64,000 nucleotides of DNA, taken from assembly GCA_036704125.1 (NCBI GenBank), contig DATNQI010000017.1, positions 1 through 64,000 on the forward strand. The letters are read 5' to 3'. Shown here one piece after another: positions 1 to 8,829 of this stretch. The DNA comes from Pantanalinema sp. GTDB lineage: Bacteria > Cyanobacteriota > Sericytochromatia > S15B-MN24 > UBA4093. The notes beneath the pieces are model-generated. The model was not told the origin of the DNA. It saw only the letters and a list, made by a program, of their open reading frames with translations, and searched no databases. A program made the translations under genes and the position numbers. The stretch's first letter is position 1. Every line of letters begins with the position of its first letter.

Positions 1-1472
1 GTCACGAACTCCTTGCGCAGGATCAAGGAGACCATGGAGGCGAAGGTGCTCGGGCGCCCGATGCCCTTGGCCTCCAGGTACTTGATGAGGGTGGCCTCGG
101 TGAAGCGCTCGGGTGGCTTGCTCCAGTGCTGCTTGGGCAGCACGCGGCTGAGCGTGAGGGCCTGGTCGGGCGAGAGCGGCGGCAGGGTGGTCTCCTTGGC
201 GTCGCGGTCGTCGAGGATCACGAGGTAGCCGCGCTGCTTGAGGACCCGGCCGCTGGCCTTGAGGGCGTGCTCGCCGGCGTGGATCCATGCCTCGGTGGCG
301 TCGAAGACGGCCGCCCGGCACTGGCTGGCGAGGTAGATCCTGGTGATGAGCGCGTAGAGCTCCCGGGCGCGCGGCTCGATGCCAGCCCCCGGCTCCTGGT
401 CGAGCTTGGTGGGCCGGATGCACTCGTGGGCGCCCTGGGCGTTCGCGCTCTTGGCCTTGTGGATGTTGGGCTTCGCGGGCACGACCTCGGCGCCGTGGCG
501 ATCGCGCAGGTAGGCGAGGGTCTCCTGCTGGAACTCGGGGCTGACGCTGGGCGCGTCGGTGCGGATGTAGGTGACGAGGCCCGCCTCGAAGAGGGCCTTG
601 GCGTGGCGGGTCGTCTCGTCGGTGCCCATCTTGAGCTGGCTTGCGGCCTGCTGGAGCATGGTGCTCGTGATGAGCGGGGCGGGGGGATTGCGCCTGGCCT
701 CCTTGCGCTCGACGCGTGCGACCGCGTGGCTGAGCGCGCGCAGGGCACTGGCGATCGTCTCGGCCTCCTCGCGCGTCGCGATGGTTTGCTTGCGCGGGGC
801 CTTGGCGCCCGTGTGCTTGCCGACGTACTCGGCCTCGAACATGGCGTCGGGGCCCTGCCCCGGCACGTGGTAGTGGGCGTGCACCGACCACGACTCGGTG
901 GGCTTGAAGGCACGGATGGCGAGCTCGCGATCGACCACCACCCGCAGGGCCACCGACTGGACGCGCCCGGCCGAGAGGTTGGCCTCGCCCGGCAGGCGGT
1001 TGCGCACGATGGGGCTGACCTTGTAGCCGACCAGTCGATCCAGGATGCGCCGCGCCTGCTGGGCGTCCACCAGGTGCATGTCGAGGGGGCGCACCTGCGA
1101 GAAGGCGCGCGCGAGGCCCTCGCGGGTGATCTCGTGGAACTCGAGCCGCTGGACCTGCCTTGCCGGCAGGCCGATCGTCTCGGCGATGTGCCAGCCGATG
1201 GCCTCGCCCTCGCGGTCCGCGTCGGAGGCCACGAAGATCTCGTGGGGCTTGTAGCGCCCCTTGAGGGCCTTGAGCTTGGCGACCACGTCCTTCTTGTCGG
1301 CGGCGTAGACGTAGGTCGGATCGAAGTCGCGATCGACCGCGACACCCAGCTCCTTCTCGGGCAGGTCCCGGAAGTGCCCGACCGTGGCCACCACCTCGTA
1401 GCCCGCGCCGAGCAGCTGCCGGATGGTCTTGGCCTTGTTGGGCGATTCGACGATGATGGCGCGGCGCGACAT
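1..1472 (-). CDS. topA: DNA topoisomerase I (type IA), 3' end cut by window edge
   Basis: Relaxes negative supercoils by cutting one strand through a phosphotyrosine link. The visible 490 residues start MSRRAIIVESPNKAKT, the type IA N-terminus. The TOPRIM acidic motif DADREGEAIGW lies near residues 84-94 and the catalytic tyrosine is about Tyr302 in TYIRTDAPSVS. The protein runs off the left edge, so the C-terminal zinc/basic region is not seen. The ATG at 1472 has GGAGGAG a few bases upstream. An in-frame ATG at 1487 is possible but would place that Shine-Dalgarno inside the gene. A sigma70-like promoter lies at 1523-1551. Confidence 0.95.
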   Translation of the reverse strand, partial: MSRRAIIVESPNKAKTIRQLLGAGYEVVATVGHFRDLPEKELGVAVDRDFDPTYVYAADKKDVVAKLKALKGRYKPHEIFVASDADREGEAIGWHIAETIGLPARQVQRLEFHEITREGLARAFSQVRPLDMHLVDAQQARRILDRLVGYKVSPIVRNRLPGEANLSAGRVQSVALRVVVDRELAIRAFKPTESWSVHAHYHVPGQGPDAMFEAEYVGKHTGAKAPRKQTIATREEAETIASALRALSHAVARVERKEARRNPPAPLITSTMLQQAASQLKMGTDETTRHAKALFEAGLVTYIRTDAPSVSPEFQQETLAYLRDRHGAEVVPAKPNIHKAKSANAQGAHECIRPTKLDQEPGAGIEPRARELYALITRIYLASQCRAAVFDATEAWIHAGEHALKASGRVLKQRGYLVILDDRDAKETTLPPLSPDQALTLSRVLPKQHWSKPPERFTEATLIKYLEAKGIGRPSTFASMVSLILRKEFV

Positions 1473-1522
1473 GGGCGGCTCCTCCATGAAGGGGGTCGAA
1501 AATTTGTTCTAGTTTCGGCTCG

Positions 1523-1551
1523 ATTCTACCTCCATCCCGCTCGCCTGTCAT
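1523..1551 (-). promoter_or_regulatory. sigma70-like promoter for topA
   Basis: On the minus strand ATGACA (1551-1546), 17 bp, then TAGAAT (1528-1523). This sits about 50 bp upstream of the topA start. Confidence 0.55.
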
Positions 1552-1571
1552 CCGGGTTCTTTCGTGGCGCC

Positions 1572-3983
1572 TCAGGGGCGCTGCCTGGGCGCGAAGCGCT
1601 GCGCGTCGTAGCGGCGGATGAGCGCGGCGAGAGCCTCGATCTCGCTTTCGTCCAGGGTCCTCGAGGCCAGGCGCAGCGCTTCTTGCGCCGAGGTCGCGCG
1701 CGTGATCGAAACCCCGCGCCGCCGCAGCCCCCGCAAGGCCCGCCGGTACTCGGCGGCGGGCCCTGAGCGTCGTTGCTTGATCAAGGGATAGGCGCAGAGG
1801 GCGAGCAACACCCCCGCGAGCATCAGCAGGCGTGGGTCAGCGCCTCGCGAGGGGCGTTCGTTCGCCATCGGGGTGGGGTCGTAGCTCTCCCAGCGGCCGT
1901 CGATGAAGGCCTCGACCCAGGCGTGGGCGTCCCCGGCGCGGTACGTGACGCCGTCTCCCGCGCGCTCTGGCGGGGCGTAACCGACCACCAGGCGCGTGGC
2001 GATGCCGAGCGATCGCCCGAGCAGAGCGAGGGCTGAGGCGTAGTGCGCGCAGTAGCCTCGGTGGCTCGCCGTGAGGAAGAACAGGGTCGGGTCCTCGCCG
2101 GCAGGAGGGCGCGGGGCCTCCAGGTCGTAGCGCGCCGCGCGCCGGATCCGGCGCTCGAGCAGGTTCAGGGCGTCGGCCGGGGTGCCGGCCCCCGCGGCAA
2201 ACTCATGGGCGAGGCGCGCGAAATCCGCGGGCTGGCCGTCCAGGGCCTTCTGGGCGCGGCTCGGGGCGCCTCGGCGCCAGCCGGGCTCCTCACCGAGCGC
2301 GACGCGGTAGCGATAGCCCCTGCGCAAGCCGGTCGGGTTCGCCAGGCTACCGTCTTGTCGCAGCAGCGGGCGCTCCATGGGGGTCAGGACGCCGACGGTC
2401 GTCTCGGGCAAGGGCAAGTGCGTCACGTCGGGAAAGAGCAGGGTCAGCCAGCGATGGGAAGGGAGAGTCGAGACGGAGGGGCGTCGGGTGGTTTTCAGGT
2501 CGCTGCGCGACCAGCGCCCGGCCCGGTAGGTGTCGAAGGTCTCGACGCGCAGCCGCACCGGCTCGGGGCCCTCGAGCCGGATGACGGCTGCGTCGCTGGT
2601 GGGCCAGCGGGCGTTCAGGGAGAGGCCGCCCGCCTGGCCAGGGTGGCGCGTCGCTTCGTCGCTTGGCTTCGCGGCCTGGGCGGGGGCCAGGCCGAAGGTG
2701 GGCAGCTCGGGCAACGGGATCGCCGGCAGCCAGGGTTGGGCGAGGTAGGCCACCAGGCCGATGAGCGCGAGCGGCACCCAGCGCGAGGGCAGCGCCTCGA
2801 GGTCCTTCAGGCGAACGCGCGCGTAGCCGATGGAATGCCGGCCGTCGGCCCAGCTCGCGAGCACCAGCGAAAGCAGCGCGAGGCCGTAGCTCAGGCCGAC
2901 CCACGGCGTGTCGCGCACCGGGGCGAAGGCGGGAAGGACCGCCACCGTCAGGAGGGCGAAGAGCTGCTGGGCGCCAAGATAGGCGCGGTTCCTGAGGTCC
3001 CAGGCGAACAGCCCCATGACGAGCACCACCAGCTCGACCATCGCCGTGTGCGAGTCGCCCGGGCGCTGCAGCTTCCAGAGGAAGCCCGCGAGCACGCCGA
3101 GCATGCCGAAGTAGAGCACCGCGTGCAGCCAGCGCCCCGGCCTTCCCTGCCGGCGCGCGCTCAGGGCGCTCCCGGCCATCGCGATGGTGCCGGCGATTCC
3201 GGCGATCGCGGGGGGCACCAGGCCGCTCAGCCCAGAGAAGGCGATCGCGCCCAGGACGGCGCTCGCGCTCGCGGCATGCAGCAGCAGCAGATCCGCGCGC
3301 GGGGCACGGCCCGAGGCGGGAGGGCGGAGGGCGCTGCGGGCAGGCGAGCGATCGCGCTCGGCCTCGCGCAGCCTCACCACCAGGCGTTGCAGCCGCGCGC
3401 TCGCCCCCCAGTGGACGTCGCGGATCCCCTCGCCGACCCGGTGCTCCCGGATGCCCCCGAAGGGCGCGGCGGAAAGATCCGGCGGTGCCGGCCGGTCGTC
3501 GGGGCCGGGGGCGTCGTCCGCTCGCACGCCGGGCTCAGGCCGAGGGACCCGGACGATCGAGCAGACGGCAAGCAGGCCGAGGGGAAAGGTCCTGAGTCTC
3601 ACCCGGACGGGATCGCGGCCGGCAGCCGGGGGCAGGTTCAGGCGGAGGCTAGATGCTTCGGGCACGCTCAAGGGCACGTCGGGTCGCCACGACTTGCCCG
3701 CCTTGAGGGCCAGGCCGAAGGGCCCGGCCTGCCGGCGCGCATGGGCCCGCACCCCCACGATCCAGGAGCCGTCCTGCTCGGCCTCGGCGCCCAGGCGCAC
3801 ATCGAGCGTGACGCCCCGCAGCTCGAGGATTCCCAGGATCGAGGCGAGCACCAGCAACACCAAGAGCGCATCGCCCGAGAGGTTGAGCAGGGGCATGCCG
3901 AGCGCACCACCCGTCAGGAGGCAGAGCCCCCCGATCGCGAGGACCGCGGCCCCCCGGCCGCTGAGGGCGATGCGCAGCCGCAT
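1572..3983 (-). CDS. DUF58 / TgpA-type transglutaminase-like membrane fusion protein
   Basis: 803 residues. The N-terminal part has two hydrophobic segments (about 11-52) and a DUF58 signature: GIREHR at 177-182 and HWGASAR at 191-197. Several membrane segments follow (about 235-430), as in DUF3488/TgpA proteins. A transglutaminase-like core carries Cys645 (GYCAHYA), His687 (DAHAWVE) and Asp702 (YDPTP), so the catalytic triad is present. A last membrane helix and a DUF4129-like basic tail close the protein. MoxR, DUF58 and TgpA-type genes are usually separate neighbours; here DUF58 and TgpA are joined. The start ATG directly follows the TAG of the moxR gene. The in vivo substrate is unknown; an envelope or protein-maturation role is inferred from the family. 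Confidence 0.85.
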   Translation of the reverse strand: MRLRIALSGRGAAVLAIGGLCLLTGGALGMPLLNLSGDALLVLLVLASILGILELRGVTLDVRLGAEAEQDGSWIVGVRAHARRQAGPFGLALKAGKSWRPDVPLSVPEASSLRLNLPPAAGRDPVRVRLRTFPLGLLAVCSIVRVPRPEPGVRADDAPGPDDRPAPPDLSAAPFGGIREHRVGEGIRDVHWGASARLQRLVVRLREAERDRSPARSALRPPASGRAPRADLLLLHAASASAVLGAIAFSGLSGLVPPAIAGIAGTIAMAGSALSARRQGRPGRWLHAVLYFGMLGVLAGFLWKLQRPGDSHTAMVELVVLVMGLFAWDLRNRAYLGAQQLFALLTVAVLPAFAPVRDTPWVGLSYGLALLSLVLASWADGRHSIGYARVRLKDLEALPSRWVPLALIGLVAYLAQPWLPAIPLPELPTFGLAPAQAAKPSDEATRHPGQAGGLSLNARWPTSDAAVIRLEGPEPVRLRVETFDTYRAGRWSRSDLKTTRRPSVSTLPSHRWLTLLFPDVTHLPLPETTVGVLTPMERPLLRQDGSLANPTGLRRGYRYRVALGEEPGWRRGAPSRAQKALDGQPADFARLAHEFAAGAGTPADALNLLERRIRRAARYDLEAPRPPAGEDPTLFFLTASHRGYCAHYASALALLGRSLGIATRLVVGYAPPERAGDGVTYRAGDAHAWVEAFIDGRWESYDPTPMANERPSRGADPRLLMLAGVLLALCAYPLIKQRRSGPAAEYRRALRGLRRRGVSITRATSAQEALRLASRTLDESEIEALAALIRRYDAQRFAPRQRP

Positions 3984-4904
3984 CTAGCGGGGGATCGCTT
4001 CCTGCGAGAGCAGGTCCTCGATCAAGCGCTCCTTGTGCGCGCGCGAGGCGTCGCCCCGCAGGACCAGTCGATGGGCGAGCGCCGGGACGGCGGTCGCCTT
4101 CAGGTCGTCCGGCACCAGGTGCTCGCGCCCATGGACGAAGGCGTGGGCGCAGGCGAGGGCTTGCCAGGCGAGGCCCCCCCGGGGGCTGACGCCGAGCGTG
4201 ACGTCGGGCCAGTTGCGACTCGCATGGACGATGCCGAGAAGGTAGCGGCGCAGCTCGGGGGCCACGTGGGTCCTGCGGGCCGCCGCGCGCCAGGCCATGA
4301 GGCTCTCGGCGGGGAAGGCCTCCACCGCGACGCCCTTTCCGTGGTGACCCTCGAGCAGCGCGAGCTCAGCTTCGTACGAGGGATAGCCCAGGCTCACGGC
4401 GGCGATGAAGCGGTCGAGCTGGACCTCGGGAAGCGGGTAGGTGCCCTCGAAGTGGACGGGGTTCTGGGTGGCGATGACGAAGAAAGGGTCGCTCAAGGCG
4501 TGGGTCGTGCCGTCCACCGAGACCTGGCCCTCCTCCATCGCCTCGAGCAGGCCGGACTGGAGACGGGGCGAGGCCCGGTTGATCTCGTCGGCCAGGAGCA
4601 CCGGGGTGAAGAGGGGGCCGGGGACGAACTGAAAGGTGCCGTCCGAGGGGCGGTAGATCCGTGCGCCCGTCAGATCGCCGGGCAGAAGGTCGGGCGAGAA
4701 CTGGACGCGGCGAAAGCCGAGCCCGAGGGCCTCGGCGAGGCGCTTGGCCAAGAGCGTCTTGCCCACCCCGGGCACGTCCTCGAGGAGCAGGTGACCCCCT
4801 GCGATCGCCGCGCAGACGGTGACGACGAGCACCTCCAAGGGGGCGGCGACGACCCGGTGCAGGCCGTGCACCAGCCGCATGGGGGCAGAGACGTGGAGCG
4901 GCAT
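3984..4904 (-). CDS. MoxR-family AAA+ ATPase
   Basis: 306 residues, normal for MoxR. Walker A is GVGKT (in EDVPGVGKTLLAKR) and Walker B is LLADEINRA. The family stretch ATQNP and an arginine-finger region (LDRF) follow. MoxR proteins act as chaperone-like ATPases with DUF58 and von Willebrand or transglutaminase partners. Here the partner is the fused DUF58-transglutaminase gene, whose ATG abuts this stop codon, so the two are almost certainly co-transcribed. The start ATG has GGAAGGAC upstream, and a TATAAT-like -10 lies at 4935-4940 on the minus strand. Confidence 0.92.
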   Translation of the reverse strand: MPLHVSAPMRLVHGLHRVVAAPLEVLVVTVCAAIAGGHLLLEDVPGVGKTLLAKRLAEALGLGFRRVQFSPDLLPGDLTGARIYRPSDGTFQFVPGPLFTPVLLADEINRASPRLQSGLLEAMEEGQVSVDGTTHALSDPFFVIATQNPVHFEGTYPLPEVQLDRFIAAVSLGYPSYEAELALLEGHHGKGVAVEAFPAESLMAWRAAARRTHVAPELRRYLLGIVHASRNWPDVTLGVSPRGGLAWQALACAHAFVHGREHLVPDDLKATAVPALAHRLVLRGDASRAHKERLIEDLLSQEAIPR

Positions 4905-4934
4905 GGCGTCCTTCCTCGATCGACGGGCGATCCG

Positions 4935-4940
4935 ATTATA
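4935..4940 (-). promoter_or_regulatory. -10 box (TATAAT) upstream of the moxR operon
   Basis: A perfect TATAAT on the minus strand, 30 bp before the moxR start. The matching -35 is weak. Confidence 0.4.
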
Positions 4941-4990
4941 CCCTCGATAGTCCCTTTTCCCGGCCGCCAGGGCCTTGGATGGTTGCCAGG

Positions 4991-5022
4991 TTGACGCCCT
5001 TGGCGTGTTAGAATTATTCTAA
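4991..5022 (+). promoter_or_regulatory. promoter of the ene-reductase gene with PerR-like palindromic operator
   Basis: TTGACG (4991-4996), 18 bp, TATTCT (5015-5020). The -10 lies inside a perfect 7-1-7 palindrome at 5008-5022, TTAGAATTATTCTAA. It differs from the Bacillus PerR box (TTATAATnATTATAA) only at one position in each arm. A Fur/PerR-type or other repressor site is inferred. Confidence 0.55.
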
Positions 5023-5053
5023 ATTCAGTCAACCGCAAGAAAGGACCCCGCCC

Positions 5054-6154
5054 ATGTTCACGCCCGTGACGATCGGTGCTCTGGCTCTCAAGAACCGCAT
5101 CGTGATGGCCCCCATGACCCGCAGCCGCGTCGAGGCCGACGCGAGGCCCGGCGCGCTCGAGGCGACCTACTACGCCCAGCGCGCCTCGGCGGGGCTCATC
5201 ATCACCGAGGGCACGGCTCCTTGCGCCTCGGGCCTCGGCTACAGCCGCACCCCGGGCATCTACACCCCCGAGCAGATCGCATCCTGGCGCGCGGTGGTGG
5301 AGGCGGTGCACGCCAGAGGCGGCGCCATCGTCCTGCAGATCATGCACGTGGGTCGCGTGGCGCACCCCCTCAACCAGCCCGAGGGCGCCGAGATCGTGGC
5401 GCCGTCCGCGATCGCGGCCAGGGCCAAGGTCTACACCGAGCAGGCGGGCATGCAGGAGATGGCGGTACCCCGCGCGCTGAGGACCGACGAGATCCCCGAG
5501 GTCGTCGCAACGTTCGCCCAGGCCACCCGCAATGCCCGCGAGGCGGGCTTCGACGGGGTCGAGCTTCACGCGACCAGCGGCTATCTGCCGCACCAGTTCC
5601 TCAGCACCAACAGCAACCAGCGCACCGACGCCTACGGCGGATCCCCCCAGAACCGGGCGCGCTTCGTGCTCGAGGCGATCGACGCCATGATCGAAGCCTG
5701 GAGCGCCGATCGGGTGGGCATCAAGGTCTCGCCCGGGCAGGGCTTCAACGACATGGTCGACGAGACGGCCCGCGAGACCTACGGCTACCTGGCAGATGAG
5801 CTCTCCATGCGGCGTCTGGCCTACCTCCACGTCACCCGCCAGGCCCAGTTCAGCCCCGAGGACCAGGCCTTCGACTCCTTCGCCGAGCTGCGCCGCCGCT
5901 TCAAGGGGCCCCTGCTCGTCAACGGCGGCCTGAGCAAGGCCGAGGCCGAGGCCCTGCTCGAAAACAGGCAAGCGGATTTCTTCTCGTTCGGAGCGGCCTA
6001 CATCGCCAACCCCGACCTGGTGGAGCGCCTCGCGGCGGATCGGCCCCTCGCCGTCTCGGACCGCTCGACCCACTATGCGGGCGGCGCGACGGGCTACATC
6101 GACTACCCCACCTACGAGGAGGAGCACCTCGCTCCGGCCGAGCCGCGCGACTGA
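5054..6154 (+). CDS. Old Yellow Enzyme family ene-reductase (NemA-like)
   Basis: 366-residue FMN TIM-barrel enzyme that would reduce activated C=C bonds of enones, maleimides or nitro compounds with NAD(P)H. It begins LFTP-like (MFTPVTIGALALKNR). It shows the family stretches APMTRSR, QIMHVGR, SNQRTDAYGG and the C-terminal phosphate-binding LVNGG and FFSFGAAYIANPDL. The substrate-binding His is kept in ELHATSGYL, but the position usually Asn or His (HGAN) is Ser. The gene stands alone, divergent from moxR, behind a promoter with a PerR-like palindrome. A role in handling electrophilic or oxidative stress is inferred from that context. Confidence 0.9.
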   Translation: MFTPVTIGALALKNRIVMAPMTRSRVEADARPGALEATYYAQRASAGLIITEGTAPCASGLGYSRTPGIYTPEQIASWRAVVEAVHARGGAIVLQIMHVGRVAHPLNQPEGAEIVAPSAIAARAKVYTEQAGMQEMAVPRALRTDEIPEVVATFAQATRNAREAGFDGVELHATSGYLPHQFLSTNSNQRTDAYGGSPQNRARFVLEAIDAMIEAWSADRVGIKVSPGQGFNDMVDETARETYGYLADELSMRRLAYLHVTRQAQFSPEDQAFDSFAELRRRFKGPLLVNGGLSKAEAEALLENRQADFFSFGAAYIANPDLVERLAADRPLAVSDRSTHYAGGATGYIDYPTYEEEHLAPAEPRD

Positions 6155-6164
6155 GTCCCTTGCC

Positions 6165-6210
6165 ACGCATCGAGCCCCCGGCGCTCTTCAGCGCCGGGGG
6201 CTCGATGCGT
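6165..6210. terminator. 21-bp perfect hairpin between convergent genes
   Basis: Arms 6165-6185 and 6190-6210 are perfectly complementary around a CTTC loop. It lies between the stops of the ene-reductase (+) and KAS III (-) and probably ends both transcripts. Neither side has a U-tract. Confidence 0.65.
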
Positions 6211-6226
6211 GAGGCCGAAAGCCGGC

Positions 6227-7351
6227 TCAGGCGCGCCTGACGATGACGCTGCCCACCGAGTAGCCAGCCCCGAAGGACGAGATGACACCGGTTGCGCCCG
6301 GTGCGAGGTCCGCGTGATGCAAGTGGAAGGCGATGATCGATCCGGCGGAGCTGGTGTTGCCGTAGCGATCGAGGATGACCGGGGCCTCCTCGGCGCTCGC
6401 CTCGCGGCCCAGCAGGCGCTTGGCGATCAGCTGGTTCATGCTCAGGTTGGCCTGGTGCAGCCAGAAGCGCGCCATGTCTCCCGGCTGGAGTCCGAGCGCC
6501 TCCATGTGGCTCGCGATGTGCTCGGCCACCATGGGGCAGACCTCCTTGAAGACCTTGCGCCCCTGCTGGATGAAGAGCTTGTCCGGCTGAGCGATGCCGC
6601 TCGCGTCGGTCCGGTTGAGGAAGCCGAAGTTGTTGCGGATGTTGTTGCTGAAGACGGTCGCGAGCTTGCAGCCGAGCACCTCGAAGCGGGCGCTCGCCGT
6701 CGCGAGGTCGGCGCGCTCCAGCACCATGGCGGTGCAGGCGTCACCGAAGATGAAGTGGCTGTCCCGGTCGCGGAAGTTGAGGTGCGCCGAGCAGATCTCG
6801 GGGTTGATGACGAGCGCCGCTCGCGCCTGGCCGGCCTGGATGGCGTTGACCGCGGTCTGGATGGCGAAGGTGGCCGACGAGCACGCCACGTTCATGTCGA
6901 AGGCGAAGCCCTGGATCCCGAGCGCCCCCTGGACCTCGATGGAGACGGCCGGGTAGGGGCGCTGCAGGTTCGAGCAGGCGACCAGCACCATGTCGATGTC
7001 GCATGCCGTGCGCCCGGCGTTCTCCATGGCCTCGCGGGCGGCGGCCACGGCCATCTCGGCCTGCACCGAGAGCGCCTCGTCGGGCCGCTCCGGCAGGGCA
7101 GGGCACATGCGCGTCGGGTCGAGCACGCCTTCCTTGTCCATCAGGAAGCGGCTCCGGATGCCGGAGGCCTTGACGATGAACTCCGCGCTCGATTCCGGGA
7201 GGGCCTGGCGATCGCCACGGGCGATCGCCGCGGCGTGCTCCTGGTTGTGGGCCTGGACGTACGCGTTGAAGGAGGCGACCAGCTCCTCGTTGCTCGCCGC
7301 GTGGGACGGGGTGTAGAGGCCGGTGCCGCTGATGACGACGGGATGCTGCAT
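6227..7351 (-). CDS. beta-ketoacyl-ACP synthase III-like thiolase-fold enzyme
   Basis: 374 residues from the ATG at 7351, longer than classic FabH (about 320). It should condense an acyl thioester with malonyl-ACP. The catalytic triad is visible: Cys in VACSSATFAI, His in WLHQANLS and Asn in YGNTSSAGS. The C-terminal SSFGAGYSVGSV is typical. An upstream in-frame extension of 20 residues (from 7411) has no family similarity; the chosen start MQHPVVISGTG matches the thiolase fold and has GGAAGGCGAG upstream. The gene is convergent with the ene-reductase and lies 69 bp from the MFS gene. No other fatty-acid genes are close, so a specialised acyl product is possible. Confidence 0.88.
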   Translation of the reverse strand: MQHPVVISGTGLYTPSHAASNEELVASFNAYVQAHNQEHAAAIARGDRQALPESSAEFIVKASGIRSRFLMDKEGVLDPTRMCPALPERPDEALSVQAEMAVAAAREAMENAGRTACDIDMVLVACSNLQRPYPAVSIEVQGALGIQGFAFDMNVACSSATFAIQTAVNAIQAGQARAALVINPEICSAHLNFRDRDSHFIFGDACTAMVLERADLATASARFEVLGCKLATVFSNNIRNNFGFLNRTDASGIAQPDKLFIQQGRKVFKEVCPMVAEHIASHMEALGLQPGDMARFWLHQANLSMNQLIAKRLLGREASAEEAPVILDRYGNTSSAGSIIAFHLHHADLAPGATGVISSFGAGYSVGSVIVRRA

Positions 7352-7420
7352 GAGAGGGTCTCGCCTTCCTGGACGATGGGGCCGGGGTTCCTGCCCTCGA
7401 TCATACACCAAGCGGGGCGC

Positions 7421-8644
7421 TCAGCGCCCCCCGGCCGAGGGACGGGCCGCGAGCGAAAGGTAGAGGATCAAGCCGAGCACCCCGCAGCCGCCGACGACCC
7501 CGGCCATGGGCAGGGCGGTGGCGTCGTGAAGCCGACCGACCAGGCCACCCGCCAGGGCCGCGAGGCAGAACTGGAGCGCCCCCATCACCGCCGCGGCGAG
7601 CCCGGCGCGCTTGCCGTGCTCGGAGAGGGCCGCCGCCGTGACGTTGGGGAAGACGAAGCCGAGGGCCGCCAGGTAGCCGAACAAGGGCAGGGCCACCCCC
7701 CAGAAGCCGCCGATCTTTGTGCTCACCAGCGCCGCGAGCGACAGCCCGAAAAGGGCGGGCATCAGGATGGTCAGGCGCAGGATTCGCTCGGGGGCGCGGG
7801 TCCGCAGCATCAGGCCGTTGACCTGGGAGGCCCCGATCAGGCCGAGGGCGTTCGCCCCGAAGATCCAGCCGAAGGCCTCGGCCGGGACCTGGAACAGCTC
7901 GATGAACACGAAGGGCGAGCCCGAGATGTAGGCGAACATGCCGGCCTGGATCGCGCCGCCCGAAAGCGCGAAGCCGAGGAAACGGCGATCGCTCAGCAGC
8001 ACGCGGTAGTCGAGCGAAAGGGAGGCGGCGGGCTCGGCGCGGCGCCGCTCGGCGTCGCGCGTCTCGCTCAGGGCCAAGGCGGCCAGCGCGAGGAGGGTGA
8101 GCCCGAAGGCCACCTGGGCGCCGAAGACGGCGCGCCACCCCAGGGCCGCCATGAGGTAGCCGCCCGCGAGCGGCGCGACGATGGGCGCCACCCCCATCAC
8201 CAGGGTCATCAGCGAGAAGACCTGGGCGGCCTCGCGCGGCGGGTAGAGGTCGCGCACCATGGCGCGCGAGATGACCAGCGCCGCGCAGCCGCCAAGCGCC
8301 TGGAGCATGCGGAACGCGATGAGCGCGGTGATGTTCGGGGCGATCGCGCAGCCCGCCGAGGCCGCCACGTAGAGCACCAGGCCCGAGATGAGCGGTCCCT
8401 TGCGCCCGACCCTATCGGAGAGCGGCCCGTAGATGAGCTGGCCGAGGGCCAGGCCGACGAAGAACAGCGCGAGGGTGAGCTGTACCGAGGCGGTGCTCGC
8501 GCCGAGCTCGCGGGCGATGGTCGGCAGGCTGGGCAGGTACATGTCGATCGACATGGGCCCGATGGCCGTCAGCGCCCCAAGCAAGGGGACCAGGCCGCGG
8601 CCGGCCGTCCGGGCGGGGATGCTCAGGGTGGAGCTCGAACGCAA
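7421..8644 (-). CDS. Bcr/CflA-family MFS multidrug exporter
   Basis: About 407 residues with twelve predicted membrane segments. The N-terminal pattern GPMSIDMYLPSLP is the hallmark of the Bcr/CflA drug-resistance branch. The MFS loop motif GPLSDRVGRKGPL follows helix 2. Proton-driven export of small drugs is expected from the family. The frame is open to a TTG at 8695, but the TTG at 8644 has GAGGG five bases upstream and gives a normal length, so it is preferred. Downstream, 69 bp separates it from the KAS III gene. The substrate cannot be read from the sequence. Confidence 0.85.
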   Translation of the reverse strand: MRSSSTLSIPARTAGRGLVPLLGALTAIGPMSIDMYLPSLPTIARELGASTASVQLTLALFFVGLALGQLIYGPLSDRVGRKGPLISGLVLYVAASAGCAIAPNITALIAFRMLQALGGCAALVISRAMVRDLYPPREAAQVFSLMTLVMGVAPIVAPLAGGYLMAALGWRAVFGAQVAFGLTLLALAALALSETRDAERRRAEPAASLSLDYRVLLSDRRFLGFALSGGAIQAGMFAYISGSPFVFIELFQVPAEAFGWIFGANALGLIGASQVNGLMLRTRAPERILRLTILMPALFGLSLAALVSTKIGGFWGVALPLFGYLAALGFVFPNVTAAALSEHGKRAGLAAAVMGALQFCLAALAGGLVGRLHDATALPMAGVVGGCGVLGLILYLSLAARPSAGGR

Positions 8645-8829
8645 GAAACCCTCGATTCTTACTGGGCGATAGGGCGATGGCGCAGCGCAAAGCAAGGAGC
8701 GGAGCGAGCTTCGGCCACGGTCTTCAATGTTACCATCGATGCTCGCAGGTCTTCACCCCCGTATCCCCCATGGAATCCTCAGCGAGCGAGCAGGCTCGCT
8801 CAGGAAAGCTCAAGCAAGCATGTGGCAAA

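Noticed and set aside
126-1766. Long plus-strand frame of 546 codons opposite topA.
   Set aside because: It is a shadow of the GC-rich antisense topA gene: Gly/Ala/Leu/Arg-rich, no domain, and topA motifs are clear on the other strand.
2043-4994. 983-codon plus-strand frame opposite moxR and the DUF58-transglutaminase gene.
   Set aside because: Low-complexity Arg/Gly/Gln-rich translation with no domains; the minus strand holds two well-supported genes.
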